From: Trichoplax sp. H2
Taxonomy: Eukaryota > Placozoa > Uniplacotomia > Trichoplacea
NCBI GenBank assembly: GCA_003344405.1
Contig: NOWV01000034.1
Coordinates: 496,001 to 560,000, forward strand
Length of the DNA: 64,000 nucleotides
Direction: 5' to 3'
The position numbers were made by a program, and so were the translations under genes. Below are positions 38,041-49,125 of the stretch, piece by piece (the first letter of the stretch is position 1; the number at the start of each line of letters is the position of its first letter). The notes under the pieces are model-generated. The model searched no databases and was not told the origin of the DNA. It saw only the letters and a program-made list of their open reading frames with translations.

Positions 38041-39519
38041 ATGGTCGGGTTGATTGATATTTCTACCCAAACTGCAGCTATAGCTGGCGTTACAATTTTA
38101 TCTTTAGCATACGCATTTTATCAGTACTTCGTTCAGCCGCTTTATTATTTCCAGAAATTAAATATACCGGGCCCTAAGCCTTCCTTATTTGTTGGCACTG
38201 CATTTAACAAAGAGACAGGCGGACATCTTGGACAAATACATTGCATTAAAAAATATGGTAAAGTTTATGGCGGTTTACTTGGTGTAAGGCCAATCATGGT
38301 TATAGCTGATCCAGAAATGCTTAAAGAGGTTTTGGTGAAACAATTCAGTAACTTCCCTAATAGATATGCTGTTATACCGCCTGCTCCGGAATTTAGTAGA
38401 AATCTTCTTGCTATCAAAGATGATGACTGGAAACGTATCAGAAACGTACTTATACCAACGTTCAGTGCTACAAAGTTAAAACAAATTGAACCGATTATAA
38501 TCGACGCTTGCGATACTCTAGTAGGTAAAATAATTAAAGAAAATCGAGAAAATGGGAAAGTTAATATCTGGAAACTATGTGGCGAATACAGCATGGAAGT
38601 CATTATGGCGGCTGCATTCGGTGTACATGTTACTGATGATGCTAGAGGGCAAAAAGTTTGTAAAGCTGCGGCTATATTTTTTAGTAGTTCTGATATAGCT
38701 TTGTTAATAGCATCAGTTGTACCTTCACTATATCATTTTTTAAGCTTTCTAACACGAGATAGAACTAATGCAGTAAATCATATCGTTCAAGTCGCTAGAG
38801 CTGTTATAGCCGAGAGAAGACGAAATTTACAAAATGGCCTAACTAATCGTCGAGATTTATTACAATTAATGATTGAAGCTGCAGAGAATGGAAAATTAAC
38901 TGATGACGAGATTGTTAGCCAATCCTTCATATTTTTATTAGCCGGCTACGAAACAACGTCGAATGCGTTAGGCTATACGTCTTATCTACTAGCATTAAAT
39001 CCACAAGCTCAGCAACGTTTAATAGACGAAATCGACGAGAAATGTCCTAAGGGTACAAATCCGACGATAGAGCTACTTTCCGAACTTCCTTATCTAGATA
39101 TGGTTTTCAATGAATCGTTACGAATATATCCACCAGCGTATATTGTAAATAGAGTTACAAAGCATGAAACAGTTATTGACGAAGTTAAGATACCTCAAGA
39201 TATGATGGTAGCAATTCCAATATATGGTATTCATCATAATGATGAATTATGGCCAGATCCAGAAAAATTTATACCAGAACGATTTACACCCGAAGAGAAA
39301 GCTAAACGTCATCCATTCGCTTATCTTCCATTCGGTAACGGTCCAAGAAATTGTATCGGCATGAGATTAGCTATAACCGAAGCTAAGTTAGCTTTAATCA
39401 AAATATTACAAAATGTAGTACTTGAACCAGTAAAAGAGACTCCAATTCCTCTAGAAGTTGAACCGAAATTTACGTTATCTGTAGCAAACGGTGTAATAAT
39501 AGGTGTAAAGGAACGTTAA
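38041..39519 (+). CDS. Cytochrome P450, clan 3 type, 492 aa, intronless
   Basis: A microsomal-type P450 monooxygenase: a heme-thiolate enzyme that takes electrons from NADPH-P450 reductase and oxidises lipophilic substrates at the ER membrane. Visible are a hydrophobic N-terminal anchor (about residues 10-31), NIPGPKP (41-47), helix-C WKRIR (130-134), I-helix AGYETT (301-306), ESLR of ExxR (358-361), PERF (412-415) and heme loop FGNGPRNCIG (431-440) with the axial Cys at 438. The length is typical for CYP3/CYP6-like enzymes. The start has A at -3 and G at +4. It aligns without gaps to the gene at 42478 and closely to the nonsense copy at 35151, so the three form a local family. Substrate cannot be inferred. 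The single-exon structure contrasts with the intron-rich neighbours. Confidence 0.95.
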   Translation: MVGLIDISTQTAAIAGVTILSLAYAFYQYFVQPLYYFQKLNIPGPKPSLFVGTAFNKETGGHLGQIHCIKKYGKVYGGLLGVRPIMVIADPEMLKEVLVKQFSNFPNRYAVIPPAPEFSRNLLAIKDDDWKRIRNVLIPTFSATKLKQIEPIIIDACDTLVGKIIKENRENGKVNIWKLCGEYSMEVIMAAAFGVHVTDDARGQKVCKAAAIFFSSSDIALLIASVVPSLYHFLSFLTRDRTNAVNHIVQVARAVIAERRRNLQNGLTNRRDLLQLMIEAAENGKLTDDEIVSQSFIFLLAGYETTSNALGYTSYLLALNPQAQQRLIDEIDEKCPKGTNPTIELLSELPYLDMVFNESLRIYPPAYIVNRVTKHETVIDEVKIPQDMMVAIPIYGIHHNDELWPDPEKFIPERFTPEEKAKRHPFAYLPFGNGPRNCIGMRLAITEAKLALIKILQNVVLEPVKETPIPLEVEPKFTLSVANGVIIGVKER

Positions 39520-42477
39520 AATCATCTGATGTAATCACTTTATTCTACTGATTTATCAATGCTACATTCTCGTTTGAGTTTTCCACTTTTCCGTTTAACT
39601 ATTTAGAACATTATAATGTAACATTTTATTAAAGAACGTTTATTATTTAGAGAGAGTGACATTATAATCCTAACTGCGATATTTTCACGCTTTATAATAT
39701 AGATATATCTGTATCTTGTTATTATTCCAATCATAACACTTATGATGTATTTTTGATTACATAGAAAAGTTATAGATCGACCGTATTAACTATAAACCTA
39801 TTCCTAGCAATTTAGCATCCATCAATGCAAATAAGCATGAATTAAGAATGCTTTAAAGCAAATTTGATATTGCACTATGAACCATTAAGATCTTTCTGTG
39901 AGCACTTGTTTTCATTGACCTGCGTTTTGATGAACTATTAAGTAATACACAGCAATATACTTTGTAATCATTCTATGATTACAAAGATTCATTCTGGCCA
40001 TAAATCGTATGCATTTACAGTACGTAAATTCATTTTATTAATCATATCAGACTACCGTAAATTAGCCATTTCTCATAAGCTTGAAACGAATAATAATTAC
40101 GTTGTAGCTTTGATAGCTAAAGGTAATCTTTTGATGTCTTCTTAACTAAATCATGTTATGGCGTAATTACTTTGCATATCTATAATGCTGAATGTGTTTG
40201 GACCTTGGATTGTATGTTGAGACGTTGCTAAGATTTAGTTTGTATTACGATACGATGGACTGCTACTAGTTGGATGATTAGCACTTTTTGATTCTTTTAT
40301 AGCCTGCAGTTCTTTCATAACTGTTACACTGTCTTTTATTATGGCTGTGATACCTCTATGTATAGCATTTGGTAATGCCAACGATATACAGCATTTAGCA
40401 GTATTGTTATTAATAAATGATGTTAATATATGTCAACAGAGATGATTACATCTGTATACGTTAATATGCTTTATATACTCTTACTTGTATTTATATTCAG
40501 TTTACACATATTAGTAGGTAAGTGCGACTTGAATAGGAGATTTCTGGTATTTTCTCGTTACAATTTTTTCTACTTGTACTCATATGCATTAATTACTAGT
40601 AATAAAAGAATCATCTTGTGTAATTGAATTTATGAAATTTTCAGTATACGTGTATGTAAGTACGTCTCTATTCTGTGAATCTAACAGAAACCATCATAGA
40701 CTTTAAGATTTATACAAATTATAGGAAGTTATCGAGCAGTATAATTGAATTACTATTGTCTTATTTGCATACTCATAACATGCAATATGACATTTAAGTT
40801 GAGGTACTTTTGTATATACTTGCGACTAGAATAAATTTTTTTCTAATTGAGGTAGTCCAATCTATTGCATTCCAGTCAATATTGGTCAAGAGGAATGAAA
40901 AGAACTTTAAACCGGATTTATTTTATGCAAATAAGAAAATTTAATATGTCATCTGATATAAATCCATTATGTCATGACTTAACAACATTCGGTAAAGTCT
41001 CGTGATTTAACATAAACAGTAAATTCAATTGATAACTAAAATCTTGTTTTTAGTAATGATCATATGGCAGTCACGTATAATTTAAAGACGTAACTACTCG
41101 TTCTGGCTAATAAGATCCCTAAATAAATCGATGGCAATATTGTACTCTATATGATATGGGTATAGCTATTTTCTAAAATAATAGAACGACTCTGGAAGTG
41201 CTTTCTTACTTCCATGACTATAAGTTTTGTTGCGAAATGATATTTTCGTTGTAGTTTCTGGATAGTGCAATATTGTAAGTTTACCTCGACGTTAATCGAT
41301 TCTGTTGGTGACACTATCAAGATAGTAACCTAAACATTTAATGTTGAGTATTCTAGTGAGTGAACAATTTCGATTACCAACTCTCGGTTTACAGTAAATC
41401 CAATCGGTTTGGCAATGACATTTGACATTGGCTATATTGTGCTATGTTCTTATGAATTACGTCATTGCAATATGCCATATAAATACTATATCATTGGCCA
41501 TGATACTCTTTATCCGGATATCCATTCCATCCACTTACCATTTAGTTTCAATGACTACAGTTTACTGTCCGCAATTGACATCCGAACTAGCTGGTAGGTT
41601 GGTTTTGTGCAGTATGGTATATGTTTTCATTCATACCTTATAGTAGAATGACCGGATAAATGATCAGCTTCGCAATTATTTTGCATTGATAGCCGTTAGC
41701 TATCCCGTAGGTTTCTTTTTTAGTAGTTCCTAGCTATTACTCCTGCTATTACGGCATACTGTATACTTCTGGTAAAATTTGAATGTAATCTTGGTAGGCA
41801 ACATCATCGATGAAGTCATAATATTAGCTGTAAATACAGTACTTCAAGAATTTAAAGTTCAATTTATTATTATGACTCGTATTGATACACCTAATAAGAC
41901 AGTAAATATAACACGATTTACAGTAATATGTTATTTATTCGATGACCTTGAGTGAGAGAAAAGCTCTTACCTCCCACCGGCATGGGTACAGTACACCATG
42001 CACTTTAACAATGTAGTATTCAGTCTTGTGACCATCATTAATGATCACAGACAGACATACTGTAGCCATAGCGTAAAGGAAAAGCGGTGAACAGATGCTG
42101 ACCTTGACCAAGTACTATTGAGTTGAATTCGGAAAGCTATAAATATTGATTGCTTAGAAGTTGAACTTGTTAGTCTGCCCAACACTTATATTAAGGAGAT
42201 CCATTTCTGATTGCAAGCTCTGAAGTTGTGCTACACAGTAGAACGGTGCATCTTGGCTGAATTGTGATACTCGACGGTTGGCTCTCCAATTGAATTGCCA
42301 TCACTGTACATGTAGGTACAGTAAATAGAGATAGAATTGATCCAGTTACCTACGCTAGGAATTTCAATCCAGTAATTACCTCGAAGTCATCAATCGATTT
42401 GACCTATTCGTGAGATCTTGTACTTGTTTCATTGCACCCAGTTCTTATAAAAGCAAGCATCAACATCCAATCTAATC
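39520..42477. other. Intergenic region between the two intact P450 genes
   Basis: No coding exon that I can support was found; the short open frames at 40430-40627 and 41409-41643 look AT-driven. A perfect 12-bp stem with a 3-base loop (ctttgtaatcat / atgattacaaag) lies at 39960-39986. A TATA-like motif at 42446-42453 precedes the downstream gene. The words TACTGTA and TACAGTA are frequent. Confidence 0.5.
42446..42453 (+). promoter_or_regulatory. TATA-like box upstream of P450 gene
   Basis: TATAAAAG lies 25 bp before the ATG at 42478. If functional, transcription would begin almost at the ATG, giving a very short leader. No equivalent is obvious upstream of the paralogue at 38041, so this may be chance in AT-rich DNA. 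Confidence 0.25.
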
Positions 42478-43956
42478 ATGCTTGAATTTACTAGCCTTCC
42501 TATTCAGATTACAGCTGTAGTAGGCGTCGCAATTTTATATTTAGCATTTGCATTCTATCAATACTTCGTTCGACCACTTTCTTATTTCCAGAAGTTAAAT
42601 ATACCTGGACCTAAGCCTTCATTATTTGTTGGTACTGCATTTAGCCAAGAATATGGTGGACATCTTGGCCAAATAAATTGTATTAAAAAATATGGTAAAG
42701 TCTATGGTGCTTTTCTTGGTGTAAAACCTGTTATAGTATTAACAGATCCAGAAATGATTAAAGAGCTTATGGTAAAACAATTTAGCAACTTCCCCAACAG
42801 ATATGATGTCATACCACCTCCTGCAGCAGTTAACAGAAATATTCTGGTTATCAGAGACGATGATTGGAAACGTATCAGAAATATACTTATACCAACATTT
42901 AGTGCTGCAAAGTTAAGACAAATTGAACCTATTATGATCGATGCTTGTGATACTCTAGTAGATAAAATAATTAAAGGAAATGGACAAAATGGAAAAGTCG
43001 ATATGTGGAGATTATCTGGCGAATACAGTATGGAAGTTATCATGGCGGCTGCATTCGGCGTACATATCACTGATGATGTTAGAGGGCAAAAAATCCGACA
43101 AGCTGCGGCCACATTTTTCGGCGGTTCAGGTATAGCCTTGATAATAGCATCAATTATACCTGCATTATATCCTTATGTAAGCTTTCTAGAAAGAGAAAGA
43201 ACCGATGCAGTAAATCATATCGTTCAAGTCGCCAAAGGTGTTATAGCTGAGAGAAGACGAAATTTACAAAATGGTCTAACTAATCGTCGAGATTTATTAC
43301 AATTAATGATTGAAGCTGCAGAGAATGGAAAATTGACTGACGATGAGATTGTTAGCCAGTCTTTCATATTTTTATTAGGTGGATACGAAACAACAGCGAA
43401 TGCAATAGCCTACACATCTTACCTACTAGCATGCAATCCAGATGTTCAACAACGTTTAATAGACGAAATCGACGAGAAATGTCCTAAGGGTACAACTCCG
43501 ACTTCAGAGATAATTTCCGAGCTTCCTTATCTAGATATGGTTTTCAATGAATCGTTACGAATATATCCACCAGCGTTTATTGTAAATAGAGTTGCGAAAC
43601 ATGACGCAGTTATTGACGGAGTGAAGATACCCCAAGATATGATGGTGGCAATTCCAATATACGGTATTCATCACAATGATGAATTATGGCCAGATCCAGA
43701 AAAATTTATACCAGAACGATTTACACCCGAAGAGAAAGCTAAACGTCATTCATTCGCTCATATTCCATTCGGTAATGGTCCTAGAAGCTGTGTCGGTATG
43801 AGATTAGCTGTAACGGAAGCTAAGTTAGCCTTAATCAAAATTTTGCAAAATCTGATACTTGAACCAGTGAAGGATACTCAAATTCCTCTGGTTGTTGAAC
43901 CGAAATTAACCTTAGCTCCATCTAAAGGTGTGATAATAGGGGCCAGAGAACGGTGA
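42478..43956 (+). CDS. Cytochrome P450, clan 3 type, 492 aa, intronless
   Basis: A second intact tandem paralogue. It has an N-terminal anchor (about 10-31), NIPGPKP (41-47), WKRIR (130-134), I-helix GGYETT (301-306, Gly replacing the usual Ala, which the family tolerates), ESLR (358-361), PERF (412-415) and heme loop FGNGPRSCVG (431-440) with Cys438. The role is monooxygenation of lipophilic compounds at the ER, with unknown substrate. Its alignment with the gene at 38041 has no indels. Similarity is uneven: the 5' half differs at many synonymous sites, while stretches of the 3' half (for example 43260-43379 and 43674-43748) are almost identical in nucleotides, which suggests gene conversion. 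A TATA-like motif lies 25 bp upstream. Confidence 0.95.
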   Translation: MLEFTSLPIQITAVVGVAILYLAFAFYQYFVRPLSYFQKLNIPGPKPSLFVGTAFSQEYGGHLGQINCIKKYGKVYGAFLGVKPVIVLTDPEMIKELMVKQFSNFPNRYDVIPPPAAVNRNILVIRDDDWKRIRNILIPTFSAAKLRQIEPIMIDACDTLVDKIIKGNGQNGKVDMWRLSGEYSMEVIMAAAFGVHITDDVRGQKIRQAAATFFGGSGIALIIASIIPALYPYVSFLERERTDAVNHIVQVAKGVIAERRRNLQNGLTNRRDLLQLMIEAAENGKLTDDEIVSQSFIFLLGGYETTANAIAYTSYLLACNPDVQQRLIDEIDEKCPKGTTPTSEIISELPYLDMVFNESLRIYPPAFIVNRVAKHDAVIDGVKIPQDMMVAIPIYGIHHNDELWPDPEKFIPERFTPEEKAKRHSFAHIPFGNGPRSCVGMRLAVTEAKLALIKILQNLILEPVKDTQIPLVVEPKLTLAPSKGVIIGARER

Positions 43957-45230
43957 AGTCGCTATCTTAATATCTCTTTATTCACCTCGAACTATCAATA
44001 CCATACAAATTCTTATTAGAATTTAATATCTACATATGTTAGATTAGACTTATAAATTGTAACGCCATATTGTATTCCAATATTCTTACACAGTAGTAGT
44101 AATGCTATTAAGGAAGTAACTTTATGTCCACTTTGATAATAACTGCAACTTATAATTACGAATACATTTGAAAGCATGCTACTATGCTAACTGTGCACCT
44201 TTGGATAACTGATTATATCTAATGATTTGTAAATCAAACCAAGCTAATCTCAAACCTTTTATCGCTATTTAAATCTATCGATGCAACTATATATGTATAA
44301 ATAGGCATGCAAAGGGAAATTTAATTATATAGTTATGTAGTATTAAGATCTTTATGATGATTAGTAACCTTATGATATGGATTTCTAAAGATTTTCGTAA
44401 CCTTACAGTATACGCACGCAAACATAAATGCTCAATATATTCGAAATACAATTACTGTATGAGCGCCATCATATTCATTTTAGTACTCATACATGTATAT
44501 TTTTATATTGGTCATCTCCACTAATCTTATAGCAGACGAGACTCGCTTTAATCTGAAAAGCTATCTTCTGAAGTTTTAGTAGCATGTCGCATTTTTTACA
44601 CATAATATAATTAGTAACTTTTTGTTTATCTGTAGATCTTAATTGCGATATTGACGTTATATAATGGAAAATGCTTCTGCGTTTTTAAATACACTTATTT
44701 ATGGACTAATGTATGCTTAGTAATTACAAATTATCCCTCTAGATAATAAGAATTTAAACTTTAGCTGTTGTGTCTGGACGTTATGAAGGTAAATGATAGA
44801 TTATTATCTGTCTCTTTTAATGTTTTTCCGTTACAACATAAGATTAATATTGCGGAATAAATCGCATTAAAGACCTCAAATACCTACTAATGTAGCAACT
44901 AGCTATTCCTTTTCTGATATGCTGTCGCTATTATGCCATCTATGAATATGAATATTACGTCTAATGCATTCCAATAATGAATACATGTTTATTCATTTTT
45001 ATGCAATAAAGGTATTTAAGTATTTGTCTGGATCGCTATTATTGGGGCAAAATAATTACCGTTATTGCATAGACACACTTGTCGATATGCGCCTGTCATA
45101 AAATAGTCTTTCATGGCCTACTTACTTGACAAATAGCGAATTATATTATAAGTAGATCGAAAGACAAATTATAATGAGAAAAATTTTATCAGTGTTGTTA
45201 AAATTTCATAATTTACAAAAATACTTCGGA
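43957..45230. other. Intergenic region downstream of the P450 cluster
   Basis: I see no exon, RNA gene or clear repeat here. The P450 at 42478 and the minus-strand NGLY1 gene converge into this stretch, so it should contain both 3' UTRs. Confidence 0.5.
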
Positions 45231-48200
45231 TTAACAGCTTTTGAGCTCTAATTGAATATCAAGTAAATATTCATTTTTATTATTTATACTTTGGCGAAAC
45301 AACTGTGTGTGTTGCCAAGCAACATCGCCTTTTCCTCCGCTCAAAAACGCCGTTAGAGTAACTTCTTGGCAATCATGTACTTCTGGACATTCAATTACTT
45401 CTTTTCCTTCATTAAAATAAGAAAGTTGATGGTATCTTGAATCTATTTCTGGATACTCGATTTAGTTGAACTTATTTAGTTATGCTTACCTCCTGCCCAC
45501 GACTTTTGTACTCCGTTTTCTCCCTTAATTGTCCATGTCACTTGACCGTCTTCGTAAATTGCCGTAGAAGCAAATACAGAGATGGATTTCACTGCAAGAC
45601 TAGCTTTCGATAAATCGATCTTCCAAGTTAATGATGCAGAATTGGTTCCTTCAATTCTAGCTAAGTAGACCTTTGGATAGCGAAGATAGAAAGAGAAAGC
45701 ATGAATCTATCCTATCTTTAGTATTAAATTACGAAATTCATATGAACTATATTATTTAATAAATCAGATATAAATACATACCATCTTCCAATCGTGTTCA
45801 ACTTTACGAAATAGAGAATTGGCTTCGTAAGTATAATTATCCCATCCACTGAGTTCATCTACTTTATCGTGTACATCGTCATTTGAATGTACGTAGACGT
45901 CGGTTGAAGGGCAATATCTCAATCGAAATCTGAAAAGATTAACTATACGGTAATTATGGGAGTTCTATTTCGTGTAGATACATCTCGTTTACGATAAACG
46001 TTGATACCGTAACTCACTTTTTATCAGATATGTCTTTTTCATTGGGCTCAAAAACAAAAGATTGACTTCTAGATGACGCATTCTTCGTTTCACCACGTGA
46101 TTGCCTCCATGCTAGAGATCCAGATACCCTTCCACCGTAACCTTGCCCATCGGTCTGTTTTGGTGCAAGGAATTCCAAAATTTCAGCAAAGGATCGCAGT
46201 TGCAGCAACTGAACCCTTTCTGTAGGTTTATCTGACTGTAGCTAAGTATAATGGAGCAAATGAGTGATTAAAAATAGCACGAAATAACAAGGCTATTAGT
46301 TAAACTGTTTAAACATTTAATAAATCTATCTTTTATCAAATTTTTACCTTCCGATTAAATGAATTTATTGCTTGTGTTAACCAGGTTTCGCGACATTCCT
46401 GACGTCTTTGGCGAACTTCTTCCGATTTTGCGGTATAGCGCCACGTGACATCGACAACCTGCAGGGATTCAAAGATATTTTATGGCAGAAATGGTGATGG
46501 ATGAACACTCGTGTACATAATAAACAAATTCATATCGAAAAGTGCATAGCACACATTTTCAACCTGCTCAGACGAAAAAGCAATGACATATGTTAATTTC
46601 TTCCCCCAACCAATTTCGTAGAGTAATGGTTTATCGCATGCATCTTCGCAAGGATCGCAATGTAGCCATCGTTGTTGACGATTAGAGAAGACCTCAGTCC
46701 AAACATGGTCTGTCCAATCAATTACAAGTCGCGCCTCAAATCCCATAGCTCGACAGCATAGTGTGAAGCAATTAGCCCATTCTCCACATCTTCCTTCACG
46801 GGAATCAAGCAATTTACTGGGGTGATTAAATCGTGGAAACCTTGTTATTAATCCACATATTGTGCATTTATAGGCTTCAACTCGTGATGCACCCCATTTT
46901 AAGTCGTCAGTAGTAGGAGGAGCATTTCCTATATTTGACGTCTGACCACCACAGGAGTTGCAAGGCGGCTGGTCAACCCATGAGAAGAAATTATTTTTAA
47001 ACCAATGTAACAACTCTAAAAGTAAGTAGTCCATTATGATTTGGTCAGATTGATCTGGTCCGGCGGCGCCATCAATTTCCCGCTCCGAGAGTTTGATTGC
47101 TTTGGATCTAAGATCATCGACAGGGATTACAGAAAGTGCTTTCGCTTGAGAATCTTTCTGTTCGTAAACCATTACTTGTTGAGACCATGTTTCTAACTTT
47201 GCATAAAAAGCTTCTTCTGATCTAGCCTTAAAATAACATTTATAAATACCATGGTATTATTCAATAGCGTTTCAATTTGTTCGAGATATACATCGCATAA
47301 CATCTAATAATGTATAATCAGAAATTCTTACTATCATTACGAGTTGTATACGCAGTAGATACAAAATTAAGACAAGTTTGAAGCACAGTACGAGTATTCA
47401 TGTGCATGTTCATGATCATTGGAAGGGGAAAGTAATATTCAAATTGATGCTATCTTACAAGCTGTGATGTCAGTTGTTCACGTGGCGGTGCTTGTTGAGA
47501 TGCTTGATTTAAGTTACTTGGAGTAAGAGCTGGTGTTGCTACTAGTGGCGGTAATTGTAGATTTCTTCGAGTTCTTTCATTTATTAGCGATTGATGAATA
47601 TCCGTTAAATCATGTAGAGGATATTGCAATGGTAAAATGTAATTGCCATCTTCCTATGTAGGAGAATGCAAGGAAAAAAGTTTATCAACAAAATTTAGAA
47701 TGCAGGTAGGATTCAATTTCAGACAAGACAGTTTGTACCAAAGAAGCAAGGCTTACGAAATGTCTATTGAGTTCTATCCGTCTATACTGTATGTATGAAT
47801 TAAAGCTAAGTATTTCTATGTCTCGATTTTCTTACACTATGTTATTAAGAAAGATGTATGTGGGACTGTCGATAGCAAGTATGACTAACGATAACTATAT
47901 TTTGTTATGGATCACTCGATCTCTAACGCTATCATTTCATTCAATTCCCGTCTACTGTGCTGTACTGTAGATCAACACAAATACGAGTATTGATATCGGT
48001 ATCTTTACAATCTACATGTTGCTATTTTGTGATAAAGAAAGACGTTATTGGCCATCAATTACACTTGGAAAGACACAGTTATCCTTCGTATTATTCATAG
48101 TAACCCTCTACATCCGTAGTAAACGCGTCTATACGAGTATTTACAATATTTTATAATATGCTCGTATTTACTTATGATGATGATTATACTACAGTACTGT

Positions 48201-48589
48201 CCAGTAGATCGCTTGAATAATACTCCAGTATGCGGTACTGTACTTTGTATTTGCCATCATTATAACTGGGAAAGGAACACTTGCCTTCGTGGATTATTGA
48301 TTGTACTCAATATCATATACATACAAGAGTTTAGAATATTATTAGTTGTTCATGATGAGCGAATGATGACTACCTGTCGAAATCCCATCGCCAGAAGGCA
48401 TTCAATAGCGCCATCAGCAGGTAAAATTCGATTCTTAAAGATATCATTGGTAGTTTTAATCTTGCGAAACTTGATAATCTCTGGCTCTTTTAATATGTTA
48501 CTAGTATAACGAAGTATAGCATATGAAGCATCATCGAAAACTTTCCCGCTATTTTTCTCTATCAATCGAATTACTGTAGCGTGCACCAT
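45231..48589 (-). CDS. NGLY1: Peptide:N-glycanase (PNGase, NGLY1), 8 exons, 649 aa
   Basis: Cytosolic amidase that removes N-glycans from misfolded glycoproteins during ER-associated degradation. Exons in transcript order: 48589-48374, 47653-47459, 47226-46564, 46458-46348, 46235-46018, 45929-45782, 45670-45490, 45448-45231; phases agree and total 650 codons with the TAA. Residues 1-72 form the PUB domain ([16 protein letters not shown]), which binds p97 in relatives. The transglutaminase-like core has two zinc CxxC pairs (226/229 and 258/261) and the triad Cys284 ([10 protein letters not shown]), His311 (DHVWTE) and Asp328 (WLHCDPCED). The triad spacing of 27 and 17 residues equals that of yeast Png1. 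The C-terminal part, about 396-649, matches the PAW mannose-binding domain ([25 protein letters not shown]). Length is close to the human enzyme. The donor after exon 3 (gttgaa) is weak. Divergently oriented to the ORP gene. Confidence 0.93.
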
Positions 48590-48710
48590 CTTGTCTAGTA
48601 GAAGTTGGGAAGTTTAGAGTTTACGTTAATGCAGAACGATTTGCGAATTTACTTGGAGTTCCAAAGCTGCAGAAAATAATTTCCCTTTGAATGGGTTGAA
48701 TTTACAGTTC

Positions 48711-48834
48711 TACTGTACTCTGCGCAGTACTGTACTGACTCAGCTGGCACTATAGTACAGAGCACTGTACTGAACAGTACGATACGGGGCTGTAGTGTAC
48801 AGTACGTTCTGCAGCTACAGACAGTGTACTGTAC
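48711..48834. repeat. Cluster of GTACTGTAC / GTACAGTAC palindromic words
   Basis: About eight copies of TACTGTAC, CTGTAC or their complements lie within 125 bp just upstream of the NGLY1 start. GTACAGTAC at 48797-48805 and GTACTGTAC at 48826-48834 can pair as a 9-bp stem. The region is less AT-rich than its surroundings. Confidence 0.6.
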
Positions 48835-48861
48835 GGACAAGGCCAATGGCAATCTCAGATT

Positions 48862-49125
48862 CAAAAAATTTCTTTCCAATGGTGAACTTCTCGGAGCGAA
48901 ATTTAACCAGCATAAATAAAGAATTCTTGAAGGCTGGTAATTGATTATCTTAGAATTTACAGGAATACTGCCACACCAAGTCAAAAGTTTCAAAAATTTC
49001 TAATCAGGAATTTCTCATGACCAAACTTAGCCAGCGTAAATAAGAATTGTTGAAGGCTGGTGTTTACCTTACAGTAAATAATGCTGTCCAATTTGCACCA
49101 ATACTGCCGCATGAAGCAAAAAGTG
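48862..49125 (+). repeat. Two-copy tandem duplication, about 127 bp
   Basis: Both copies contain, in order, 'ttcaaaaa.tttct', 'aaa.tta.ccagc.taaata', 'gaaggctggt' and 'aatactgcc.ca', starting near 48861 and 48987. Copies differ by substitutions and a small insertion. Confidence 0.65.

Noticed and set aside
38265-38603. Antisense open frame inside the P450 at 38041, with a similar one at 42702-43112 in the paralogue
   Set aside because: The two frames resemble each other only because the sense genes are paralogues. There is no start context or domain, and the sense P450 explains the constraint.
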